Shown: one piece after another, positions 14,513-22,980 of the stretch
Layout: every line of letters begins with the position of its first letter
How positions within the stretch are numbered: the first letter of the stretch is position 1
Assembly (NCBI GenBank): GCA_903846015.1
Contig: CAIMZS010000397.1
Coordinates: forward strand, 1 to 39,939
From: an uncultured Anaerolineae bacterium
Lineage (GTDB): Bacteria; Chloroflexota; Anaerolineae; Anaerolineales; Villigracilaceae
Reading direction: 5' to 3'
DNA: 39,939 nt
Made by a program: the position numbers and the translations under genes
Notes under the pieces: model-generated
Seen by the model: the letters and a program-made list of their open reading frames with translations, nothing else
Database searches by the model: none
Told to the model about the DNA's origin: nothing

Positions 14513-15763
14513 TTAGTTAGGTATCGATCCCGTGTAGAGATCAGGGTCATTGTATGCCTCCCCGGCAGGCGAGTCAATAGGCCGGCGCAAAATAAGGATG
14601 AATGTCACTATTCCGGATATAACAAGCAGGACGTTGCCAGAACGCCCCAGCGCCAACAGCAGCCACGGGACAAAATAGGGCAGCCACACCAGGCGGGATT
14701 GGCGCACCAGCCAGAGCAGCGGCAAGATCAGTAAAATATAATCATAGTTAAGCAAATAAGGGTCGATCAACAGGGTGATCACAGCCGAGAGCGACATAAA
14801 CAAGGCCGCGTCCATTTTCCGGCTACGGTAGCGCCAGAACAACACGAGGGCCAGTCCCGCTACCAGGAAGATGCTCAGCCAGACGGAAGCGAAGGTACTC
14901 TCCTGACCAGTTAACAGTTTGAGCAGGGCAACCGGCAGGCTGGAACACAGCCCGCAGGTCTGCACGCCGGGGATTTCACGGTAACGTCCAAGCGATTGGT
15001 ACCAGTTCAGCGGCCAGGCGGGATCGGCGACGAATCCAATCACTGCCAAAAACAGCCCGGCAGCAATGGTCAGCCAGAGCGCGCGCTGCGCAAATGGGGA
15101 ACCCTGACCCCTGAAAAGACCGGGACCGGCTTCCACAACCAGCCATGCCATCCCTGCCAATAGCAGGATACCGCCCACATGGGGCTTGAACGTCATCAGG
15201 ACGAAGCCAAGCGCTGTCAGCCACGCTGACTTGCGTCGGGAGGCGAAAACGAACAAGGCCGAGCCGAGCAGCACCGGGGCCGAATACTGCCCAACCATCA
15301 ACAAGCCAAAGGCGGGGATGAACATGATGGCGGCAAAAGCCGCGAGAATACGCCAGGTACCTTTCCAGCCAGGGGTAAGCAGCCAGACCGAGAGTGAAAT
15401 CATACCTATATTGATCAAAAACCAGGCCCGCGCAGCCACCTGAATGGGCAGCATGCCAATATAAAGCGTTGAAAGCGCATACCAGGGAGGATATGGATAA
15501 GGAAAGAAGGTAAATTTGGGGCTGGTTAAGGCCTTGACGAACACAAGCTGGGCCGGGTAATCATAAATGGGAATATCATTCAAGAGACCCTTATCGGTAA
15601 AGTACATCACCGAAAAATCCTGAAAATACGGGATCGGCAGCGGCGCCAGGTAAGAAATAGCCACCACCGCCGCGCCAAGCGTGACGAGAACGGTTATCAG
15701 GAGCACCCAAAAACGGGGCTTATTTCCGGGTTGATTCGAAAATGGGGTCGGAACAGGGTTCAT
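14513..15763 (-). CDS. GT87-family (DUF2029) polytopic glycosyltransferase
   Basis: 416-aa membrane protein with about ten hydrophobic helices. 'VMYFTDKGLLNDIPIYDYPA' plus QLVF and 'FPYPYPPWYALSTL' near residues 50-110 are typical of the DUF2029/GT87 family, GT-C fold enzymes that use polyprenyl-phosphate mannose or a similar lipid-linked donor at the outer face of the membrane. The extracytoplasmic loop 'QSLGRYREIPGVQTCGLCSS' contains a close Cys pair, and 'LLIDPYLLNYDYILLILPLL' is another family pattern. It lies 43 bp downstream of the 447-aa reductase on the same strand. The acceptor is unknown. Its 3' end hosts the promoter of the cobamide operon. Confidence 0.83.
   Translation of the reverse strand: MNPVPTPFSNQPGNKPRFWVLLITVLVTLGAAVVAISYLAPLPIPYFQDFSVMYFTDKGLLNDIPIYDYPAQLVFVKALTSPKFTFFPYPYPPWYALSTLYIGMLPIQVAARAWFLINIGMISLSVWLLTPGWKGTWRILAAFAAIMFIPAFGLLMVGQYSAPVLLGSALFVFASRRKSAWLTALGFVLMTFKPHVGGILLLAGMAWLVVEAGPGLFRGQGSPFAQRALWLTIAAGLFLAVIGFVADPAWPLNWYQSLGRYREIPGVQTCGLCSSLPVALLKLLTGQESTFASVWLSIFLVAGLALVLFWRYRSRKMDAALFMSLSAVITLLIDPYLLNYDYILLILPLLWLVRQSRLVWLPYFVPWLLLALGRSGNVLLVISGIVTFILILRRPIDSPAGEAYNDPDLYTGSIPN
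14549..14577 (-). promoter_or_regulatory. Sigma-70-type promoter of the cobamide operon
   Basis: TTGACT (14572-14577) and TACAAT (14549-14554) are separated by exactly 17 bp on the minus strand. The predicted start near 14542 lies inside the 3' end of the GT87 gene, about 30 nt before the riboswitch aptamer. Confidence 0.7.
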
Positions 15764-15806
15764 GCTTGGCTCCAGTCCCGCACAATGACCGGGACCATGT
15801 CAGGAC

Positions 15807-17150
15807 TCAAGAGCTGCGGCCTCTCGACAGCACCTCATCCATCAGGCTGTGGATGAGACGGATGATGATACGGCGGTAAAACACATACAAACCATACCCG
15901 CTATTAAAACCAGACATCCCTTTAGGGGCGAAGAAAACGGTTTGTTCCAATTGGTTGGAGGTCAACTTCCACTCCAGCCAACCATCACCCGGGAAGTTAG
16001 GCGCAGTTACTTTCAACCGCAGAGTGGCGGCGTCTGGATCGAGCAAATCAACCTCAAAGTCCCTGATCTGTCCCAGGTGAAAAGATGGGGCAGTTACACT
16101 TCGGCGCAGAACCGCGAAGGCTTCGTCCAGATGCCCGTGCAAAGTTTGCGGGAAATGGATCCGGCGGTAATCCACCAGCATACCTTCATGCTTCATCTCC
16201 ACCGCATCTTTACCCAGGTCGAGCCAGATACGTTCCATTAGATCCGGGTGGGTCTCAGCCAATGCCCGCTGGACGGCGCTGGTGTAATCCAGAAGATGAA
16301 TATCTGGAAACAAACTCAACGAGCGCTGATCTAAGACCACGCTGTCATTTTGCAATCCTTCGATCAACGGGTGAGCATAGGATCGCTCGACTGGGGTGAA
16401 AAGCTCAATAAATAAAACCATCAGCGAAACCGGGAAAAAGGGCAGCGGCAGCGGGATGCGCTTTAGACCGCGTATCTGCGCATAACGGGAAACGATTTCT
16501 TTATAAGTATATACTTCCGGGCTGCCAATTTCGATAACCTGCCCGCGCGCAGAAGGAGTGGTGAGAGCAGCAATCAGAAAATCAAGAACGTTGCTGATGG
16601 CGATGGGCTGGGAAAAATGCTCCCGGCCGGGTACCGCCAGGATGGGAAGCTGTTCGACCGAAAACCGGATCATTTCGAAAGAGACCGAACCAGGCCCGAC
16701 AATGACGCCCGCTCGAAACTCAGTCACCGGAACGCCCGCCTCGCGCAGGGCATCACCACTTTCGATACGCGATTTCAAATGACGGGCAAGCCCAGGATCA
16801 GATGGATCCGCCAGCCCGCCCAGGTAGATGATATGCTCAACGCCTGCCTGCCTGGCAGCCTGGGAAAAATTACGCGCGGAAAGCAAGTCAACCCGGTCGT
16901 AACCATGCCCCGCCGCCATGCTGTGGATCAGATAATAAGCGGCATTGACACCCTGCATTGCTAGTGACAGGCTATCTGGCTGAATGACATCCGCAGCGAC
17001 AATCTCAACGCTGGAATACCATTCCCGGCCCCTGAGTCGTTCGGGCCGGCGCACCATGCAGCGCACATTGTAACCCGCCTTAAGCAGGCGTGGGATCAAC
17101 CTGCTGGCAATATATCCTGCGGCGCCAGTGACAAGCACGGTTTGTGGCAT
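15807..17150 (-). CDS. NmrA-like NAD(P)-binding protein with C-terminal DUF2867/SRPBCC domain
   Basis: 447 aa; ATG at 17150 preceded by AGGTGG. Residues 1-280 are an atypical extended SDR/NmrA-like domain: 'TVLVTGAAGYIASRLIPRLL' is the Rossmann GxxGxxx motif, 'CMVRRPERL' suits NADP binding, and 'AYYLIHSMAAG', 'HIIYLGGLADPSDPGLARHL' and KSRIESG follow. From about residue 310 a DUF2867 domain (SRPBCC-like lipid-binding fold) runs to 'MSGFNSGYGLYVFYRRIIIR' plus LIHSLMDEVLSRGR. The combination is usually annotated as an oxidoreductase of unknown substrate. It is paralogous to the next gene upstream and shares its order of motifs, including a variant C-terminal helix. Confidence 0.82.
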   Translation of the reverse strand: MPQTVLVTGAAGYIASRLIPRLLKAGYNVRCMVRRPERLRGREWYSSVEIVAADVIQPDSLSLAMQGVNAAYYLIHSMAAGHGYDRVDLLSARNFSQAARQAGVEHIIYLGGLADPSDPGLARHLKSRIESGDALREAGVPVTEFRAGVIVGPGSVSFEMIRFSVEQLPILAVPGREHFSQPIAISNVLDFLIAALTTPSARGQVIEIGSPEVYTYKEIVSRYAQIRGLKRIPLPLPFFPVSLMVLFIELFTPVERSYAHPLIEGLQNDSVVLDQRSLSLFPDIHLLDYTSAVQRALAETHPDLMERIWLDLGKDAVEMKHEGMLVDYRRIHFPQTLHGHLDEAFAVLRRSVTAPSFHLGQIRDFEVDLLDPDAATLRLKVTAPNFPGDGWLEWKLTSNQLEQTVFFAPKGMSGFNSGYGLYVFYRRIIIRLIHSLMDEVLSRGRSS

Positions 17151-17263
17151 CGTTCCACCTGTAATAATCTAGTCCGTGCCTCAAGACTGTCGCAGGAACC
17201 GGGGCTATCACACATGCCCCACCTAGCCTGCTGCGCAGAACGCCTGCCCGCGAGACAGTCCGG

Positions 17264-18907
17264 CTAAGGCAGAGTGAATGAATGGGCGCGTTCAGCAATT
17301 TTGCGGGTAAGCCCATCAAAGATGAATTTATGGAAGGGCCACATGGCATACCAATATAAAAAGCCAAACAGGCCATGAGGATCAAAATAGGCGGTGGTGG
17401 TAAGCAAGGTCTGACCATTTCCATCCGCGCCATGCGCCGGATCCGGAAGCTTGTTCACGTCAGAAGCCGGGAGCGCATCCTGCTCGCGCTGCGGACTGGC
17501 CTGAAATTCCAACCAGGCCTTGCCGGGCAGTTTCATTTCAGCCCGCAAACGCATCGAACGGTTTTGCGTTACAGCTTCCACCCGCCAGAAGTCAAGCGAT
17601 TCGCCCACCCAGATTTCATCAGGATGGCGGCGGCCGCGCCTCAAACCAACTCCGCCGATTATTTTATCCATCCAGCCGCGGATGCCCCAGGCCCAGTCCA
17701 TGTAAAACCAGCCGCGCGCACCTCCGATGCCAGTAAAGGAACGGAAAACACTGTCAGCGGGTAGATCCACCAACAACTGGCGTTTTTCGATGAACATGCC
17801 CTGGACGATGTCAAAGCTGTAGGGTTTAATATCGCCAGCCGAAGTCACAAGCGCGTCGCTCCAGGAAGATTCGATATCGCCAGTTTCGATCTTTTTCAGA
17901 GCATAACGCACCGCAGTTTCAAAGTTCAATAATTTTATATACGGAAAAAGCCACTTTGCCAGGTCATTATTCACAACCGAATCAACATGCAGGCCTTCGA
18001 TCAACGGCAGAACTGCATTATACGGCACAGGTGTAATCATATGCACCCAGTAGGCCGAAAGATGAGGCAGGTAGAACGGCGTTGGCAGCAGCAGTCGTTT
18101 AAGACCGCGCACCCTGGCGTATCCCAGCAGCATATCCGCATAAGTAAGCCGGGCGGCGCCGCCGATCTCCAGTAATTTGCCCGAGCTCTCAGGCTGTTTG
18201 ATGGCGCCTGCCAGATAATCCAGAACATTGCGAATGGCGATAGGTTGAGCTTTGGAAAAAAACCAGTGTGGACAAATCAGTAAAGGCTCGCGCTCGGCCA
18301 GGTAGCGAATCATTTCGAACAGGACGCTGCCCGAGCCAACGATCATACCGGCGCGAAACTCGGTCACCGGAACCCGAGACTGACGCAGAATATAACCGGT
18401 CTCATGGCGGGAACGCAGATAGGGCGAGAGCCGCGCGGTGGTATCCACCAGCTCACCGAGGTAGATGATGCGATCGATGTTGGCATTTTCGGCCGCGTAA
18501 GCAAAATTACGGGCAACATTCATATCGCGCTCTGCGTTTACCTTGCCGCCTTGCATGCCGTGAATGAGGTAATATGCCACAGACACCCCTGAAAAGGCAC
18601 TGGTCAGGCTCTCGGGAATCAAAGCGTCCCCCTGGATCACTTCAACTCGATCCAACCAGGGGCGGCCCTGAAGCCGAGAAGGATCGCGCACCAGCACGCG
18701 CACCTTGCAGCCCAATTCGAGCAGGCGGGGAACAAGCCGCCCACCTACATAACCTGTGGCGCCTGTGACCAGCACGGGTTTATCGTATGATGGGTTGAAC
18801 ATTTCAAAGCTGGGTCCGGTCACGGGAAGCGCTTCTGTATTCCATGATGGTTTGGGTTGCATACTTGATCCAGGCGAGATTGCTACGCGGGAGAGCATCA
18901 CTCGCAT
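17264..18907 (-). CDS. NmrA-like NAD(P)-binding protein with DUF2867/SRPBCC domain, paralogue 2
   Basis: 547 aa from the longest ATG, although the conserved part starts at 'KPVLVTGATGYVGGRLVPRL' (about residue 43). Starts at 18862 (MQPKPSW) or 18802 (MFNPSYD) are equally possible since none has a strong ribosome site. The Rossmann motif TGATGYVGG, 'VRDPSRLQGRPW', 'AYYLIHGMQGG', 'RIIYLGELVDTTARLSPYLR' plus SRHETG and 'VTEFRAGMIVGSGSVLFEMI' parallel the downstream 447-aa protein. The C-terminal DUF2867 part has 'GIGGARGWFYMDWAWGIRGW', 'WRVEAVTQNRSMRLRAEMKL', and 'LFGFLYWYAMWPFHKFIFDG'. It lies 113 bp upstream of its paralogue, so this is probably a tandem duplication. The substrate is unknown. 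Confidence 0.83.
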   Translation of the reverse strand: MRVMLSRVAISPGSSMQPKPSWNTEALPVTGPSFEMFNPSYDKPVLVTGATGYVGGRLVPRLLELGCKVRVLVRDPSRLQGRPWLDRVEVIQGDALIPESLTSAFSGVSVAYYLIHGMQGGKVNAERDMNVARNFAYAAENANIDRIIYLGELVDTTARLSPYLRSRHETGYILRQSRVPVTEFRAGMIVGSGSVLFEMIRYLAEREPLLICPHWFFSKAQPIAIRNVLDYLAGAIKQPESSGKLLEIGGAARLTYADMLLGYARVRGLKRLLLPTPFYLPHLSAYWVHMITPVPYNAVLPLIEGLHVDSVVNNDLAKWLFPYIKLLNFETAVRYALKKIETGDIESSWSDALVTSAGDIKPYSFDIVQGMFIEKRQLLVDLPADSVFRSFTGIGGARGWFYMDWAWGIRGWMDKIIGGVGLRRGRRHPDEIWVGESLDFWRVEAVTQNRSMRLRAEMKLPGKAWLEFQASPQREQDALPASDVNKLPDPAHGADGNGQTLLTTTAYFDPHGLFGFLYWYAMWPFHKFIFDGLTRKIAERAHSFTLP

Positions 18908-19226
18908 ACCTGTCCCGGGGTTCTTCGGGAATGAATTACGGTTTCCCCAGCGTGAACCGGGTTATCCTTATGAATAAAAAATGCTATACTCAGCGAAGTA
19001 TAAATGTTTTGGCAGGGATTACTGATTACTGATCCCGTCACCAGGCATAGGCTTCGCGCTGCATTATGCAAAAATGAAGCTAAATGTTTTCAGAGCTGTG
19101 CCGTGTAATCTGAAATATCCGCACGATATGGATATATTTTATCAACAAGATGGCAGATAGTCTAATGGATTTTCATGCCAAACAGGAACAACCCTGCCAG
19201 TACCAGGACTTCCGCGGGATTATTTC
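18908..19226. other. Divergent intergenic region
   Basis: 319 bp between the minus-strand reductase and the plus-strand unknown gene. It holds an AT-rich stretch with the inverted repeat TATACT-cagcga-AGTATA (18985-19002), which supplies a -10-like TATACT on both strands, but no convincing -35 element at proper spacing. I see no RNA gene or conserved small ORF. Confidence 0.45.
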
Positions 19227-19757
19227 ATGAGTAATTATCAACGCTCCACACGAGAATGTTCTGTCAGCCAGCTGCAGCCCGAGCTGTTAACCGCAATCCG
19301 GGAGTATTTTCAGAACCATGATCTGGGAGACGTGGAGACTGAATGCCAGTTATGCTGCGAGACAGTTACCGAGTCCCGCGCCGGAATCGGGACTACTCCG
19401 AACATGCAGACCAATTGGCTTGCTGGATGGCTGGAGCCTCGCGCTGATGCAAAAGAATATTTAGCCGTCTTGCTGACCAGCCAGGCGCTTATCTGGGCGC
19501 GATCCGGGGCTGAGGTGCGCGCCAACGGGGCAAATCTGCAGAATATCCAGGTGAAACCAGCCGTCTCTCTTTTTTCAAAGAACACCGGCCTGGTGGTGGA
19601 AGGCTTGATCTACGACTCGAAGGCCCTGATCCGCGGAACGATCGGAATGGGTCCGGAATTGGCGGCCCAAAAATTTTACGAAGAAGTACAAAAGGCTGTG
19701 GAAAAGGCCAACCCAACGGTAAAACGGAAACTTCCGGGCTGGTTAGGAGGGCGCTAA
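19227..19757 (+). CDS. Hypothetical protein, 176 aa
   Basis: ATG at 19227 with GGGA 9-10 nt upstream. It is a soluble-looking protein without signal peptide or membrane helix. An N-terminal part with 'QPELLTAIREYFQNHDLGDV' plus ETECQLCCETV (three closely placed cysteines) is followed by a beta-rich middle ('KEYLAVLLTSQALIWARSGA', 'NLQNIQVKPAVSLFSKNTGL' plus VVEGLIYD) and a C-terminal amphipathic helix ending KRKLPGWLGGR. The middle resembles small PH-like domains that read out stored transcripts of the form 'LTSQALIWAR', but I cannot assign the family. It ends 43 bp before comEC on the same strand, so co-transcription is possible. Confidence 0.65.
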   Translation: MSNYQRSTRECSVSQLQPELLTAIREYFQNHDLGDVETECQLCCETVTESRAGIGTTPNMQTNWLAGWLEPRADAKEYLAVLLTSQALIWARSGAEVRANGANLQNIQVKPAVSLFSKNTGLVVEGLIYDSKALIRGTIGMGPELAAQKFYEEVQKAVEKANPTVKRKLPGWLGGR

Positions 19758-19800
19758 AACTGCGAGAGAAACAAGTGGGGTTTTGATGTAAAATGTCTTC

Positions 19801-22146
19801 GTGAAAACAACCTTATCCGACCAGATCTCAGCCTCGCCCCTGTTGTGGGTATCCACAGCGCTGGTGACAGGTATTGTGCTCGCCAGTTTGAAAACCCTCG
19901 AGCCGCTGGCGTGGTTTGGATTGGCTTTTGCGGGGCTGGTCGTAGCGCTGCTGGTCCATCGCTTGCGCCCACAGGCTTCATTTGCGATCCTGCTGATCCC
20001 GGGTTTCATATTCATCGGTGCGGCGCGTTACCAAATGGCGCAGCCCATCATCACCCCAGAATCCATCTCCTATTACAATGACCTTGACCGGCGCGTATAT
20101 GTCACCGGTACATTGGCAGAACCACCAGATGTGCGCGATACTTACATGAACCTGCGCATCAATACATCAGCCATTGACCTGGGTCTGGGTGACATCCCTG
20201 TGCATGGTGCCATCCTGATACGCCTGACAAATGAGTACGATCTGGTTTATGGCAACCTGGTGCGGGTGCGCGGCTTCGTGCAGACACCCCCCACAAACGA
20301 AGAATTTTCCTACCGGGACTATCTGGCCAACCAGGGGATCAACTCCACCATCCAAACAAGCACCATTACCATCCTGCCAGGCAGCAGCACTGAGCCCTTC
20401 TGGGGCTGGATATACCAGGTAAAAGACAGCCTGAACAAGAGCCTGTATCGATTGTTCCCAGACCCGGAGGCATCCCTGTTGGCAGGTATCCTGCTGGGAA
20501 TGGCAAAAGCAATCCCAGCAAGTGTGCAGCAAGCCTTCCAAAACACGGGCACAGCGCACATCATCGCAATCTCCGGTTTTAATATCGCCATCCTGGCAAC
20601 CATCGTGGTATCGATTTTCAGCCGTCTATTTGGGAAGCGCATGGGCGCGCTGTTGGCGATTGCAGTCATTATTTTTTACACACTGCTGGTGGGTGCGAGC
20701 GCCTCAGTAGTGCGAGCCGCCATCATGGGCACCCTGACGGTCATCGCCGGGCAATTTGGACGGCGGAGCCTGGCATTAACCACCCTGGCAGTTTCTGCCA
20801 TGGTAATGGCACTGCTCAACCCATTGGTGCTTTGGGATGTTGGCTTTCAACTTTCCTTTGCAGCCACCCTGGGCCTGGTGCTCTACGGTCAAGCATTAGA
20901 GGACGCCTTCACATCTTTCCTGGGGCGCTACTTCTCACCAAAAAGTGTGGATAGGTTTGTTGCGCCTTTCTCGGAGTATTTTCTTCTGACGTTTGTGGCG
21001 CAGTTGACCACCCTGCCGGTTATCATCTATCATTTTGGACGATTATCGCTGGTATCTTTCATCGCCAACCCCGCCGTGCTGCCGGCACAACCCGCCGTAA
21101 TGATACTGAGCGGGCTGGCGTTGCTGTTCAGCCGCTTATACCTGCCGCTTGGGCAGGCGTTTGCGTGGGCAGCCTGGCCATTTGCCGCCTACACAGTGCG
21201 CATGGTGGAGTTTTTCAATGGTTTCCCGGGAGGTGTTGTCACCCTGGGCGAATTCAGCCTGCTGGCTGCAGTTGTGTTTTATATTGTTCTGTTCGGTCTT
21301 ACGCTGGCCTGGTCACGCGTAAAAGGTATCTTAACCCCCGGCGCCATCTTCTCCCTGCTGGCCATATTCACCGTTCTCACGTGGAGTTCTGTCTTTAATG
21401 CCCCGGATGGCCGGCTGCATGTCATCTTTCTCGATACCGGTTCGTCCGATGGGATGTTGCTCATCACCCCTAGCGGGCGCTTCGTATTGATCAATGGCGG
21501 CGATAGTCCTTCAGCGCTGGCAGACCAACTCGGCCGGCGCATTCCTGCCTTCAGCCGCGGGATCGATACGCTTATAGTGGCTTCCACACAGGAAAACCAG
21601 GTCGCCGCCCTGCCAAGAGTATTGGAGCAGTACCATCCTAAAATGGTGCTGTGGTCCGGCAACCCACAGGCATCCTTCTCGTCCCAACGCTTAATCGACT
21701 CGCTGACAACCAACCAGGTAGCGCTGCAAAAAGTCAAAAAAGATGCCGCTTTTGACCTGGGCGATGGGGTCATCTTGCGTATTCTGGCAGTTTCTGCGCG
21801 CGGTGCTGTGTTGAGCATCGAAATGGGAAAATTCAAGGCAATCCTACCCATCGGGGTAAACTATGACGTTTTTGCCGCATTGAAGAATGGCAGCGGTCTC
21901 GGCCCGGTGACAGCGCTTTCGATCTCTGAGAGCGGCTATGGCCCATCAAACCCACCGGAATGGCTCGCAAACCTGAACCCACAGGTGGCAATTTTAAGCG
22001 TGGCGGCCGGTGACCCAAATGGGATGCCATCTCCTGATGTTCTCAAGGCTTTCGAAAATAAAAACCTGATGCGCACAGATGTATATGGCTGGATCGATCT
22101 ATCCAGCGATGGCCAGGCGTTTTGGATCACAAATGAGAAGAAATAA
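19801..22146 (+). CDS. comEC: ComEC/Rec2 DNA-uptake channel with degenerate MBL-like domain
   Basis: 781 aa with a GTG start; no alternative ATG precedes the conserved region and no ribosome site is evident. Residues about 1-190 hold N-terminal helices and a DUF4131 OB-like domain ('RRVYVTGTLAEPPDVRDTYM'). Residues about 215-500 form the Competence channel domain: 'LLAGILLGMAKAIPASVQQA' plus FQNTGTAHIIAISGFNIAIL is its signature. Residues about 535-781 align with the ComEC metallo-beta-lactamase domain ('VIFLDTGSSDGMLLITPSGR', 'INGGDSPSALADQLGRRIPA'). Where an active domain has LTHPDADH (HxxxDH-type metal ligands) this protein has 'LIVASTQENQ' (residues 591-600), so nuclease activity should be lost. 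Channel function in transformation is inferred. Confidence 0.9.
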   Translation: MKTTLSDQISASPLLWVSTALVTGIVLASLKTLEPLAWFGLAFAGLVVALLVHRLRPQASFAILLIPGFIFIGAARYQMAQPIITPESISYYNDLDRRVYVTGTLAEPPDVRDTYMNLRINTSAIDLGLGDIPVHGAILIRLTNEYDLVYGNLVRVRGFVQTPPTNEEFSYRDYLANQGINSTIQTSTITILPGSSTEPFWGWIYQVKDSLNKSLYRLFPDPEASLLAGILLGMAKAIPASVQQAFQNTGTAHIIAISGFNIAILATIVVSIFSRLFGKRMGALLAIAVIIFYTLLVGASASVVRAAIMGTLTVIAGQFGRRSLALTTLAVSAMVMALLNPLVLWDVGFQLSFAATLGLVLYGQALEDAFTSFLGRYFSPKSVDRFVAPFSEYFLLTFVAQLTTLPVIIYHFGRLSLVSFIANPAVLPAQPAVMILSGLALLFSRLYLPLGQAFAWAAWPFAAYTVRMVEFFNGFPGGVVTLGEFSLLAAVVFYIVLFGLTLAWSRVKGILTPGAIFSLLAIFTVLTWSSVFNAPDGRLHVIFLDTGSSDGMLLITPSGRFVLINGGDSPSALADQLGRRIPAFSRGIDTLIVASTQENQVAALPRVLEQYHPKMVLWSGNPQASFSSQRLIDSLTTNQVALQKVKKDAAFDLGDGVILRILAVSARGAVLSIEMGKFKAILPIGVNYDVFAALKNGSGLGPVTALSISESGYGPSNPPEWLANLNPQVAILSVAAGDPNGMPSPDVLKAFENKNLMRTDVYGWIDLSSDGQAFWITNEKK

Positions 22147-22215
22147 TGTTCATGGTTTATCCGCACAATAAGCGGCCCAACCCAAATTGGAAATCTGGCA
22201 TTATGGAGCACACTC

Positions 22216-22833
22216 ATGTCAAACGAATCCTGCCCGGTTCTTAAAGACCCCACTGGACAGGAACACCAGCTAGCGGGGGTTGTGACGCGCATCGGGCGGG
22301 ATGTGGAAAACGAAATTGTGGTGGTCAGCAAGCGCGCCTCGCGCGAGCATGCCCATGTTGTGCGCGAAGGACGGCGCGTTTTGATTGAAGATCAAAACAG
22401 CACCAACGGCACTTATCTGAATGGTGAACGCATCCAGGGCAAGGCCCTCATGCGCGATGGGGACAAAATTGGAATCGGAGATGTGAACTTCATTTTCCAT
22501 GACCCTGAAACCACCACCCGTGAAACCCCCTTTCCAGAACTAACTATCAACCTGGCCACCGGAGAAGTGCGTGTAAACCGGCAGGTGGTGAGCCTCTCCC
22601 CCAAGGAATTCAGCCTGCTGGCGTATTTGCGCCAAAAACGGGGCACGGTATGCTCAAAAGATGAGATCGGTCGGGCAGTCTGGGCAGAGTACCAGGCCGG
22701 AATTTTCGATTACCAGATTGAAAACCTGGTAAGACGCCTGCGCACAAAGATCGAGAACGACCCGAATACCCCGCTGTTAATCATCACAATGCGTGGGCTG
22801 GGTTACAAGCTGGTTGGCGAACCTGAAGAATGA
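22216..22833 (+). CDS. FHA domain protein with OmpR-type winged-helix DNA-binding domain
   Basis: 205 aa; ATG at 22216 preceded by GGAG. Residues about 20-85 are a forkhead-associated domain, which binds phosphothreonine: 'VVTRIGRDVENEIVVVSKRA' plus SREHAHV and 'LIEDQNSTNGTYLNGERI' contain the conserved GR, SxxH and NGT residues. Residues about 105-200 are a Trans_reg_C winged helix: 'VSLSPKEFSLLAYLRQKRGT' plus VCSKDEIGRAVW and 'LVRRLRTKIENDP' to RGLGYKL, as in OmpR-class response regulators. There is no receiver domain. An FHA-to-DNA-binding arrangement lets a Ser/Thr kinase act directly on transcription, and such a kinase is the next gene downstream (147 bp). Confidence 0.9.
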   Translation: MSNESCPVLKDPTGQEHQLAGVVTRIGRDVENEIVVVSKRASREHAHVVREGRRVLIEDQNSTNGTYLNGERIQGKALMRDGDKIGIGDVNFIFHDPETTTRETPFPELTINLATGEVRVNRQVVSLSPKEFSLLAYLRQKRGTVCSKDEIGRAVWAEYQAGIFDYQIENLVRRLRTKIENDPNTPLLIITMRGLGYKLVGEPEE

Positions 22834-22891
22834 TGCTCCCGGTCTCTGCACGGGAAGTTGTTCGCATCAGCGTCAATCGGTAGGCAGGTTT

Positions 22892-22920
22892 ACAGCCGTT
22901 TGTTAGCAAACGGATAGGCT
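22892..22920. other. Inverted repeat upstream of the kinase gene
   Basis: CCGTTTG-TTAG-CAAACGG forms a 7-bp stem, extended by an outer AGCC/GGCT pairing. It lies in the 147-bp gap between the FHA gene and the kinase gene. Without a T-tract it may be an operator or a weak terminator. Confidence 0.45.
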
Positions 22921-22980
22921 AAAAAATGGGGTTGGGGGTATCATCAGCCCAGATCAAAACGCACTTTTGGAGAAAACAGC

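Noticed and set aside
19215-19229. GGATTATTTC shared before the starts at 19227, btuC and cobS as a regulatory motif
   Set aside because: Explained by a GGA ribosome-binding core with an A/T-rich spacer; three loosely matching cases are not enough.
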